Shown here piece after piece: positions 1-9,903 of a DNA stretch of 64,000 bases (position 1 is the stretch's first letter; every line of letters starts with the position of its first letter). A model generated the notes under the pieces. It was given only the letters and a program-made list of their open reading frames with translations, made no database searches and had not been told where the DNA came from. Both the position numbers and the translations under genes were made by a program. Source of the stretch: Chondrosia reniformis (lineage: Eukaryota; Porifera; Demospongiae; Chondrillida; Chondrillidae); the NCBI GenBank assembly GCA_947172415.1, contig OX359199.1, forward strand, positions 274,001 to 338,000, in the 5' to 3' direction.

Positions 1-2139
1 TACAGAATTCATGTACAGTAGTATCTGTTTGGGAATACTGTCTGGAGGTTTCACTAACTATTTCTGACTCACTACCTTGTAAGAAGGCTTTACGAAGATT
101 CACCCCCAAATGCATAGCACAAAAGTTACTTACTAATTCTTGACTAGTAGCTAAAGAAGCTTGTCCAAATCTTTCAGCATCTTCTTCCCTTAATTTTTTT
201 ACTATTTCATTGAACTTCTTTTGGGTTGATGCGCTATCAGATGTAGCAGATGCCACAAGTGACCAATTTATAGATTTAGCATTAGGTAGCTCAAGAATCT
301 CTGCTGTTCTTCGTAGGTGCTCTAATTCCTTGGAAATATCATTTGCTATTTGTTCTGCTGAGCTGTTAGATAATTCATTTACTGACAACACAAGTCCATT
401 AATTGTAGCTGCTCCAATCTTATGTTGCTTTAAAGTTGTTCCATCAGAATTCAGATGCATGTGTGTTACGTTTTCTGTCAGTTTTGTTGCTTTGTGGATA
501 TCATTTACCGTTTTCAGCTCTTCTCTTCTCATGTATTGAGCACAGCTAGCCTTAGGGAGGGATATCTTGCTTCCATTAATGTTTGGCAAAAAGTGATTTA
601 AAATTGTTTTTATAGTTGGTGCTATTTTACTAGGAGCCATTCCACTGACTAACAACCTATAGTACAACTTACGAAGAGCTACAGAATAAATTTTTCCTGT
701 TTTTGTGTGGTAGTGAATATCCAAATCTGCTGTATGTTCAATCCCTTTAACCTCATTATCTCTAGAAAGTATATTTATTTCATCACTTAACTCAGTGATA
801 TTCTCTGAGGCATGCTGATCTAGAAAGTTCTGCAGCTCATACTCTAAAGTAAGACATTCTTTACTGAGGGTATTATTTTCTTTATACGCATTTTGTAGTT
901 TCTTTTCATAGGACACCTTCAATGTTTGCATCTTGTTTTCAATATCACTTAGGGCTTGCCTCATTTGAATTGTTTCTTTCTGGGATTTCAAGAGTTTTTC
1001 TCCCATGTCTTCTATTTGTTGCTTACATATTTCAACATCATCAGCTGATTCTGAACTTCTTTTGCTGTCATACTGTAGATGTCTTTGGTCTGATAGTGTT
1101 TGCTGTGAAATAAACCTGTAAGCATTGTGTGGAAGAAACTTTCTTTGTTGAAGGTAGGGATCAATCGCCAAGTAGAATTTCCCAATTGCAGTCTTTCCAG
1201 CATCACGTGTAAATGACCAATTTCTTAAAAACCAGTGTAACTTTTTATAAAATTCTAGAGATGGCTTTTTAGTAAAAGCTAAAGTAGGTTGGTCTTGCTG
1301 GGCTGCAGTAAATGCCTTTTTTATTTCTTCAATTGTATATCCTTCTGCCTTTACCTCATGTGGAACATCCATGACTTCATCTACCATAAACAACCATAAA
1401 AGAAAAATCAATTTTAAATTAAATTAGGTGCAGTGGTTCTTTGCATGGTTTTAATCCATCAATCAGATATGGATAATGGAATCCCATATAAATCAGGATA
1501 TCAAGGAATCATGTTGCATGCCACATAGTGCAACAGAATTACCTTGTTTATTGCGAACTCTTGGTATCCATTTTTTTTCCAAGTAGTTACTAAGGGAACT
1601 AGCATCAATTCTTTGGTTACTCAGTGGGGCTGCAATACGTTCAGCTGCTTTTAACAGACGAGAAGGTCTAGTTGATACCTGTGCTTCAGGAAATTTTTTC
1701 TTAAATAATTCTAGAAGTATGTCTCCTAGGTAACTCCCTGAATGAACTTGTTCCTTCTTTGCTTCATTTAACATTTCAATTAATTGACCATATGTTGGAG
1801 GACCTTATATAAGAACATGTACAATTATACTTTGTCACTACAACTGCAACTGCATGTATGTATACAGTAGGTGTTTCATAGCATATTACATTAATGTTCC
1901 TCACCACTGTTAACTGCAGCTGCTTGCTGACTGCGAAGTACAGGTCCAGGGTTTCTCTCAATACCTCCTATGACCAGTAGAATATGCAAACAAAGAAGCA
2001 CAGGCAAATATGTGAATTTCCCCTGGAAATCATTCCTCTGCCAATTGGAGACCAGTTGAATATGTTGACCTCTTGGGAACCTAATGATAACTTGATACCA
2101 ATGGCCAATTGATGCTCTCCAAGCAGTAAGGCTTATCAT
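1..2139 (-). CDS. Partial uncharacterised gene with 2A-like leader, coiled coil and transposase-like C-terminal region
   Basis: Three exons splice in consistent phase: 2139-1905, 1803-1543 and 1380-1, the last running off the window. The start is the ATG at 2139; a possible acceptor just upstream means an earlier exon cannot be excluded. Exon 1 encodes a leader with a hydrophobic stretch ending in a 2A-like motif (1942-1986). Exon 3 is open to the window edge and encodes a coiled-coil stretch (about 760-1060), then a globular part beginning with DGTTLKQHKIG and containing ASATSDSASTQKKFN and CAMHLGVNLRKAF. The DGTT / SDSA..QKKFN / C-MH pattern resembles uncharacterised transposase-like (possibly RNase H-fold) proteins that are abundant in cnidarian and sponge genomes; that is recollection, not a search result. 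Function unknown. It could be a domesticated or mobile-element protein. Confidence 0.6.
1942..1986 (-). other. 2A-like ribosome-skipping motif
   Basis: The minus strand encodes LLVIGGIERNPGP directly after a hydrophobic stretch. The NPGP core and preceding E match the 2A consensus (D/G-x-E-x-N-P-G-P), where translation skips between the last G and P. The usual D is G here. In sponges and echinoderms, 2A-like sequences fused to hydrophobic leaders have been reported to act both as recoding sites and as signal sequences. Residue P71 counted from the open-frame start is the last of the motif, and about 17 more codons follow before the splice donor. Confidence 0.75.
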
Positions 2140-3216
2140 TTGGGCTTGGTACAAGTCTACAGAGGTAGTATTTTTAATAGTACATATGTACGTTTGCGTT
2201 TAATAGAGTAGATTTACCTGACTCTATGATTATATATGTAGATACGTTCTTTGAAATACTGTATACAGTTTGTAGAATTCAAAATTTCGCGCCACTCCAA
2301 TAAATCTTGAACACGTGATAGATTCGTTTTCTTTAACATCATTTGCGTTTTATTATTTTCAGGGAGTCTAATTACACAGTTTGTGCATATAGAATCCCTT
2401 TAACTGCATCCTCGCCGTCTAAAAATCTGAAAAGTCACAGTATTGCTATGAAAAGGACAGTGGAAGAATTAATCCATCACTGGCTATCGTGTTTCTCACG
2501 TTTTGGTACCTAAATGCCCCCTACCCAGATGGTTTGGGAGAGTGAAAGCTCATCATTTCTGGGTTACAGATATATAAAGTAATACTGCATCCGACAGTAT
2601 TAGGACGATCTCGATAGGTGCTTTTAGCTAAGTGCAGGACTGTAACATATGGCTCGTATCTGAGACTATGTTTCGGTTTTTTCACTCCTGTAACGACAGA
2701 TAGTGTTTTATTGGATTATTATTGTTATGTTTAAATGTGTATAGATGTGCTCTATTTGTGAGCAAAGCTTGAGTAATGCACCTCTTTCCTTCGAGCTGTG
2801 GCAGAATGATTAATACGGAAAGTACACGAAAAAAACGGTATTTTGACAATAACTTGGCATGGGAACGTCTCGTTTAAAAACGAATGATACCGTTAGATGC
2901 GCCTCATGAAGTAAAAGCTTCGTGCCAAATTAGAAAGAGATCGGTGATACACGATTTTTTCGTTGTCACCCCTACCTATATAGAACGTATTAAAAACATA
3001 AGCTCTATAGTTATAAAGTTAGTTAGTATACTTGTATTAGCACAACATATGATCAGCAGGGACACTGATGGAGAATGGAATTCCTAGAAACAACTGTCTG
3101 ATGCAGTTAGCTAAGAAGAAAAAAAGAATCTGAGAAATAAGAAAAGCATCTTCCTCTATATACATGTATATATATCTGTAGGCATAACAGTTATATGTAT
3201 TTAAAAATTTAAGACA
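2140..3216. other. Intergenic region between divergent genes
   Basis: Holds the presumed promoters of the minus-strand 2A gene and the plus-strand nuclease-like gene. A short open frame at 2884-3087 has no recognisable features and I do not call it a gene. An upstream first exon for the plus-strand gene could lie here but I could not place one. AT-rich; nothing else recognised. Confidence 0.4.
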
Positions 3217-5090
3217 ATGGTTTTATATTCTAATGTAGAACAAAATTTGGATGGTACTGCAATATTACAAGAACCACTAGGCTCACTATTGTTATTAATT
3301 GATCAGGAAGATGTTAATACTATACATTATGAAGGTACAACAATTGAACATATTATATAAATACATGACAAATGAAGATGTACATATAAGTCATAACTAT
3401 AACAGTTATACAAACATATATTCTTTAAATCAAAATTAGCCACAAGAGAAGGTACCACCCCAGCTCTTACAAAGAAGCCATCAGAAGATCACACAAATTC
3501 TGCAGAATGTAAAACTAGGGTATGTATTCCTGTGTATATAGTGCATGTTTACTATATAGATGGCGTATGCACCTGTCTGTATCCAGCAGTTGTACAGCGT
3601 TGATAAAGCAGCTATCAAGACCTTGAAAGAAACAAATTATGAATACTCTGGTTCTGAAAGTAACCCTGAACTAGGTCAGAACTTTGCTCTTGGTATGATT
3701 ATATAGTATACATAATCCACATATGTATTATAATTGCTTTTATCATCAGAGCTTGAAGATAAAGTTTTTACCAGTATTCCAGAAAGTAGCCAGAAGAAGA
3801 AGAAGAAGAAGGAGAAGGAGAAGAGTTCAGGAGGTACAATGGAGATTTTGAGTTCTTTACATTAGTCTATTGTCTACTTTATGCATGTTTATGTAAAGTG
3901 CTAATGAAAGTCACCAGTAGTAGCTTTGTCTAATCATATTGATATTATGGAGTATGTAAAATGGTATACATAAAATATTCTAGTTAGTACCGTTTAGAGG
4001 TAGAGGTAAGCTGAGATCTCAAATAGAGGATGGATTCTCTTGAATTGCCACATTGGGTTTAGATGTGAACATGAATGTCACAATTGGTTAGGTGATAGGC
4101 CTCTCTATTCGGTCAAATAGAGTAGTAGATAGTATAGAAGCTAGCATTTCTTTATTTTCTGTTTAATCATGATTTTGATTTTATATGTAGCAGAAAAAAT
4201 TGTCTACTCAGACTACACTGGTATATGTGCAGGCCAATGTTGGCGTGGAATTGTAAGTTTTCCTCAATTGCATTTAAAACAATACTTTTATTCCATGCAC
4301 TGTGAAATGGAACTTTCTAATGTTTATCAATCAGATTTTTTGTGTATTTAAAGTAACATCTCCACATTAGGCTCCTGGTCAAGCAGAATGGGGAATGGTG
4401 CCTTATTTATGTGGACGCAGGAACAAGACATTGGAACTTAAGGAAATAGCACTACCCCTGTCCCTGCCTTTAGACAAACTGCATATCACACTCAACATGG
4501 GTACATTCAGAGATTACATCGATGATTACTTTGATGTGATGGACAATGAGGATCTAGCTAAAATAGACAGTGGAAGGGAACTCAGATACAGTGCATGTAT
4601 TGGTTTCCTAATTGATAAGGTTACTGAGCTACATAATAACTCATGTAAAGTTAACCACAAGCTTATCATGAGGAATGAGCCACGTGTGTGCTCAGTGTAT
4701 CGAAACAGGATGTTAGACCTCACAATCGTTGAAAAGTACTCGTCAGGAGGAGAGAAGAAAGAAATCTATCGTGTTCTGTTCGAGTTCAAGGTAACCCTGA
4801 GTGGTGAGGCTAAGCTTAACAAACCTAAAGACCTAAAAGCACTTGCCCAGCTAATCCAAGGTGCCAACTTAGCACACCTCAATGAAAAATGGCATAATGA
4901 AATTCTCCTTATTCTGGCCACTGATAAAAGGTGGTATTTATTTATATTATCTCAAGATTCCCAGCAATATTATCTGGAGATGGAGAAGGTTTATTCAGCT
5001 GCTGTCGGTAATACTCCAGAGAGTTATCAGCCAATAGTGGACAAACTTTTTAACTTTCTTAAAATTTATTCATGTGGCCTTGAACAATGA
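3217..5090 (+). CDS. Nuclease-like gene, copy A (PD-(D/E)XK-like C-terminus)
   Basis: Six exons in perfect phase: 3217-3334, 3440-3519, 3560-3692, 3750-3833, 4191-4252 and 4371-5090, giving about 398 aa from ATG 3217 (an earlier start by splicing is possible). The N-terminal exons are low-complexity, ending in a lysine-rich run, and match no family I know. The last two exons encode a compact domain: RNRMLDLTIVEK, a loop, then YRVLFEFKV, followed by a helix ALAQLIQGA and a strand LILATDKRWYLFIL. The D...ExK arrangement followed by a Q-containing helix resembles PD-(D/E)XK nucleases, including those at the C-terminus of Crinkler-type effectors; this is inference from pattern only. The last two exons are duplicated at 12729-13626, but the N-terminal exons are not recognisably shared apart from the first. 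No signal peptide or membrane segment. Confidence 0.7.
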
Positions 5091-5461
5091 GACTAACGAT
5101 TTATATTTTATACAATTACAATTTTACAATTTTCACTAATTATATTCTTACTTTTTTTTGTAAGTAATGTACATTAATTTTGTATAATAAAATGATGATG
5201 ATGGTTAATAATATAGTTAGCCAAAATTATAATTAAATCTATTAGTTAGAGAAGGGTGATTTAATTAATTAAAATCACAATATATGTATATATCATCATA
5301 AATGTACTTGTAAATGTCCCAACGTAACAGGAATGTGTTAACAATTTGTGGTGGATATTCATAATTATCAGTAAATTTACAAATCATTGAAAATTCACTA
5401 CACAAAACTCATTCACATGTGTACAGAGAACATGTATATGATGTAAAACATGTTCACCAGT
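5091..5461. other. Convergent 3' intergenic region with polyadenylation signal
   Basis: Lies between two genes facing each other. An AATAAA at 5186-5191 follows the plus-strand stop by about 95 nt and is conserved in copy B at 13706-13711. Otherwise AT-rich with no coding potential. Confidence 0.6.
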
Positions 5462-6493
5462 TCATCCTAACACAAGATTGGATACAGATGCTAACAGTAT
5501 ACAAACATGTACTATAGCATACACTTGTCCAGAACCTGATGGGAATATAGAGAGATATTCCCTAATATAGTACAATGCCTTCATTGGAACTACTTCAATA
5601 GCAGTCAGTGGAACAATCTCTTCAATCTCTTCTTCCTCAACAGTTTGAACTGCCTTCTCTCCAGCCATCTTGATAGGTGAGCTATCCTTATCAGAAGTTG
5701 TGGTTTGGTTTGGGTTGCTCAAAGGATCACTGGACTTTGATGAGCTATCTTCTGTCACTAGTTCTGTGGATGGTGATCCTCCACCAGACAGACCTTCCAC
5801 TCGGACATATTGTGCAATAACTGGTACAAACAGAGGCAGTGGTAGAAAGAGATGATACAATCTCAGTGCAGATCCGTGGGTCACCACTGCCTTGCTACCA
5901 CTCAAGTTGGAGCTCCTAAGCAGACCTCCTTGTAACGAGGAGCATCTCCTACAGTGAGGATAGAATCTCTGAATGGTGCCTGGAATGCTGAGCTTGTTTG
6001 GGGGCTGGTGGTCTGCTATGTACTCTGCCACTCTCTTACCACACGAGTGACAGCCTCGCTTCTTACCTATCAGGTTAATAAATGACCTCTCGCTAGTCTG
6101 GGCGTAAGAGCAATTGCGAGCAGGAATGGATTCCACAGCAAACGCCCCTGGGCGGAAGAGATGGCTGGGTAGAACGGCCCGAAACCTCCCTCCTAGGCCT
6201 TTAAACACACAAAGGCCTAGTACAGTTGATATTCCTACAGTTGATGGCTCGATTAAATATTCCTTCTTGTCGGATAGGTGATTGGCTACTACTAAACAAG
6301 ATAAGGATGCGATACCACTAGCACACAAGACAGACCCGCATCCCAAAATGGACGCCAGGACGGCACTCGGCTTGCCAGACGTAAGGCGTAATGGCTTAAA
6401 TACAGCACTTTGGAATAAAGCCAACGTTGTCGGAAAGGCAGCTCCCCCAGCTAGAGAACTAACAATCCAAACTTTTCGCTTATCGGCAGCCAT
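5462..6493 (-). CDS. Multi-pass membrane protein with HNH-like CxxC-DH-CxxC motif, copy A
   Basis: Single-exon gene of 343 aa starting at ATG 6493. Hydrophobic segments lie near residues 8-32, 43-72, 84-100, 215-235 and at the C-terminus (about 322-342). Between the third and fourth segments there is a soluble loop with GKKRGCHSCGKRV, then IADHQPPNKL, then YPHCRRCSS. Two CxxC pairs flanking a DH resemble the zinc-binding treble-clef of HNH-type nucleases, although the final catalytic His/Asn is not evident; a structural zinc site is equally possible. A Ser/Thr-rich and acidic linker precedes the last segment. The start lies about 180 bp from the RhoGAP 3' end, so both share strand and a tight spacing. 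I cannot name the family. The second copy (14151-15017) has its tail disrupted by a microinversion. Confidence 0.75.
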   Translation of the reverse strand: MAADKRKVWIVSSLAGGAAFPTTLALFQSAVFKPLRLTSGKPSAVLASILGCGSVLCASGIASLSCLVVANHLSDKKEYLIEPSTVGISTVLGLCVFKGLGGRFRAVLPSHLFRPGAFAVESIPARNCSYAQTSERSFINLIGKKRGCHSCGKRVAEYIADHQPPNKLSIPGTIQRFYPHCRRCSSLQGGLLRSSNLSGSKAVVTHGSALRLYHLFLPLPLFVPVIAQYVRVEGLSGGGSPSTELVTEDSSSKSSDPLSNPNQTTTSDKDSSPIKMAGEKAVQTVEEEEIEEIVPLTAIEVVPMKALYYIREYLSIFPSGSGQVYAIVHVCILLASVSNLVLG

Positions 6494-6584
6494 TTTACTT
6501 TACGTTACTTACTGCGTAATCACATTTACAGTAATAAATTAAACATACAATTAAGTGGTATTTTGTACATATTCCTGAGCTCAG

Positions 6585-6590
6585 TTTATT
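6585..6590 (-). terminator. Polyadenylation signal of truncated RhoGAP gene
   Basis: AATAAA on the minus strand (TTTATT on plus) about 80 nt past the stop at 6672. The same signal occurs in copy B at 15104-15109. Confidence 0.55.
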
Positions 6591-6671
6591 TACAATAAAC
6601 TACAAATTTTAACTTAGGAGAGCAACAATGAGAAATGAGGAAATTATATTGATTGGAAGGTGTAGATACAG

Positions 6672-9569
6672 TTATAAATAGGACTCATCTAGTGTAGTTA
6701 AGGGTGCATTGTTTGAGTTGTTGGAGTCCTTTCTTTGTGGTTTCTGTGAGTGCATCAGAAAGTCATGTACCATCCGGTCAGCTGGGCCAGCCATACTGCT
6801 AAAAAATTCCTTCAGAGCTGGGTCCTCTGGTATATCAGCGGAATGGAAGCGAGGCCTCATGGTGGGTCTCCCCTCCCCCACTGCGTGTACATAGCTCTCC
6901 TTCCTACTGAGGGAGTTCCTCCTCTCTTCTGCGGCAAGGATCCGCTGTTTGGACTTTGAGGTCTCACTGAAACTGCGTTGGAGGCCGGGAGAGTCCTGAC
7001 TCCCTTCTAGGGTGGGGGGCAGACGTTCTTCTTCCTTCTCTGGTGGGGGGCTGGTGACCTCCTCTGAGGTGCTGTTGAGGTGTCGGAACTGGACACTCAC
7101 TCGTCTCTTGTTGTGTCCCTTGGCCCACATGCTCCCCACTACCTTCCTCTGTGCCTCATCGTTCTCCTCCTGGGAGCCTTGGAAGTCACTCTCTGCCACC
7201 CAGGTCATTGTCCTCTCATTCTTGTTCACCTTTTCTAGCGCTGGCTTGCTGCCTGCCGTGAGTGATGACTTGCTTCTAGCAGGTATTTTGGTTTTAGCTT
7301 TTCCATTCACAGATTGGACTGGTTGCGGTTGGGATTGCTGAGATGGACTTGGCAGAGCAGCAGAGAAGTTGAGTGATTTGGAACCTACAAAATGTATTGT
7401 GACATTTGGTTATTGAACATGGCTGACCAATGTTAGACAATTGGATTATTAATATTATGTGCTATCACATGTGTATTTACCCCTGATATATGTAGAATTT
7501 TAATAACAAGGGTAGAGAAAGGGAAGATTCATCAGATAAACTGGTTTGACCTAATGAAACCTTCATACTGGGCTCACTGCAGGAGCACGTGTTGACTCAC
7601 CAGTTACGGGTTCTTCTATTGTGTACTGTCTGTATATTCCATTCTAAATTGATACAAGAACCAATAATTGTAATAGACACATGCATACATACTATAAATA
7701 CATACGTATATCCTGTCAACAGGTACACACATAAAGACAGGTTTATCATGTCAACAGGTACACATAAAGACAGGTTTATCATGTCAACAGGTACACACAT
7801 AAACTATTAAGAATATGTAAGTATGCACACTGTATGTACGAACCTTAGTTTCAGGTGGTATCTGATCAAACAGTTCCTTTCCGTGGTTGATTAATGTCTC
7901 TACCACATTTACGTTGGCCTTCATGTTCTTTACCATGTCCTCTCCCTCAGGACTTCTGAATAGCGTTGGACCAAAAGCTATTGCCAAATTATTAGCATTC
8001 ATCTGTTTAGGAGTGAGTGACAACAGAATTGGACTTATTGCGTATATAAGAGTAAATCACTGGAAATGATTTACATAAATATAACAATTAAATGGCAACC
8101 AAGAAGACTAGTCATTTGTATGCATGTACTAGAAGTGCTATAGATAAGAACAGGATTTTAGAGGGATTAAACTGGTCGGATCAGCTAGGTGTTGCTATGG
8201 TAACAGATGTTGCTATGGTTATTGGTAAACATAATAACAGTAGTTTATAAACAGAGGAAGGGAAAGATGATTTCAGAAACTGACTTTGTTAATTTCCGAG
8301 TGTTCCATAATTGTTGCTAAATTATCTGAGATGCGCTGTAGAGTGTGAAAGTTGGCTGGTGGTAACTGACCAATCAGTTCCTTTAGCCTTGTAACCATTC
8401 CCTCTTGATTGGGTGCCCGTCCTGCTATGATAAAGTCTTGATATTTACATTGTGGAATGAGTGAATCGGGAAGCTGTTTTAAAAACCTCTTCAAAAGGGT
8501 TGTAGCAATGTGAATGTCTATCCACTCATCAGTGACAGAGCCGGGATCAAAATTCCCTTTATTTATTTCTGCTATCAGTTGATTAATAACTGCTTCATTC
8601 CCAGGCACCCTACGTATACACAGGAACAAGATTCATGACTGCACATAATAATAACATACAAATCAGCTCATTCTTTATACCTTCACAGTACACAGATTCT
8701 AAAATTTTGGCATCATAGAATAGTAACATTCATATCTGTTGCGTTTATGATGAAGAAGTACTATTTACTATATATACGTATATTTACTCTATATACGTAC
8801 GTACGAGTCCAGCAACACAAATTTCAATAAATTGAACATTTGGCTCAAAGTCTTTTTTTTCTTCAATAATAGCAAATAGTACTTCTGTATACACTAGTAG
8901 TGATGCTGTCATAAGTTTGCAACGTTGCTATGGCGATGCTCACCTATAAAGTCCTTCTGTCTCGAGGCCTCTGGTCTCAATCTCATTTGTACAAAGCTCG
9001 ACCACTCTCGGAAGATACGGCATCCTCTCTGACATAGGACAGTTCTCTAGAGGTACCTTAAAGGTCTGCGTGGATCCTTGCGTCTTTGAATTCTTTTGCT
9101 TAAAGAACTTCCTCCAACTGCCTCCTCCCTCATCTGAAAGAGAAGTGACAAATAAAATTGTAAAAAAAAAACATTTTGTACATGTGACAAGGACAAGAAT
9201 TAAAAGATACAGTTCCTTTTAATCTTTATTAGGTTAGCCTCTGGGTATCCACCCGTTGTCATTCAAGGATCCTTTCTAAAGCCACTGAACAGCTTTATGT
9301 ACACTTCAGTATAGCATTCGTACACTAGTGAATCAAAGGCCAATTTCAATACAGGTCATACAGTGTGACTGCTGGGCTCACACACTAACATATCCCATTG
9401 GTACCTAGTAGAGAGCTACTATTTTTAGAATAACGATGAGGTCACCTTTTGAAGTTGATGCTCTTCTTGTATGTTGAGGTTTCAATGAGCCAAGTGAAGG
9501 ATCCATATACTGGTCCAGGCTCAGTCCTGTGGGCAGGCTGCTTCCGTCGTGGGAGGAGTCCAGACCATA
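6672..9569 (-). CDS. 5'-truncated ARHGAP21/23-like duplicate (RhoGAP domain plus tail only)
   Basis: Five exons in phase: 9569-9446, 9133-8944, 8609-8285, 8002-7840 and 7384-6672. They match the last five exons of the full gene at 15191-22635. The RhoGAP domain is complete: arginine-finger stretch GLYRVPGN across the second splice, and NANNLAIAFGPTLFR. The PDZ and PH exons are missing because the duplication breakpoint at 9688 cuts the intron upstream. The first retained exon has an in-frame ATG at 9506 (the other copy has TTG there), which would give a 483-aa RhoGAP-only protein. The frame is intact everywhere: the terminal exon differs from its partner at about 8 silent and no replacement positions. 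It may be a functional short RhoGAP, part of a chimeric transcript, or a recent relic kept similar by gene conversion. Confidence 0.7.
7710..7800. repeat. Short tandem repeat in RhoGAP copy A intron
   Basis: About 2.5 copies of a roughly 31-bp unit containing acaggtacacataaagacag and tttatcatgtca. The same intron in copy B (16223-16380) has expanded to about five units. Confidence 0.7.
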
Positions 9570-9837
9570 CTGCAGAACAAGGAAGGATACTGCATTTGAA
9601 AAGTAATGCAATCCACACATACATAACACATTACAAATATTCACCAAATAAAAAATCTAAGGTTAAACAAAACTTAGAATGGCTTACTACGGCGCCCCAA
9701 AAACTGAATGAGCTAGCTGAGCTGATTTGTCTCTAACGAGATTCATTACCCAAACGATTGTACTATTTATAGGCATTACTTAAGCTGCCACGTCATGCCA
9801 TCGTGAATCTATCTAGAACGTTCCAGGACATTCGTGT

Positions 9838-9875
9838 ATAGATCTTATATACTTACGTAAGTATATAAGATCTAT
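9838..9875. repeat. Perfect 38-bp palindrome
   Basis: Two 19-bp arms with no spacer, centred on TTACGTAA, lying about 30 bp upstream of the first coding exon of the copy B nuclease-like gene. It could form a cruciform or be a dimeric protein-binding site; nothing more can be said from sequence. Confidence 0.8.
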
Positions 9876-9903
9876 GATTCGTGGACACATATTTTTAGAC
9901 AAA

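Larger units (their letters stand above)
3835..9688. repeat. Tandem segmental duplication, copy A
   Basis: About 5.85 kb that aligns almost base for base with 12352-18250, in direct orientation, with an offset of 8.52-8.58 kb. The left edge is immediately next to the splice donor of the exon ending at 3833. The right edge falls in an intron of the RhoGAP gene, after the shared stretch ending gaatggctt. The unit contains the last two exons of the nuclease-like gene, a whole membrane-protein gene and the last five exons of the RhoGAP gene. Confidence 0.9.

Noticed and set aside
2884..3087. 67-codon frame upstream of nuclease-like copy A
   Set aside because: No splice to the next exon in phase and no recognisable features.
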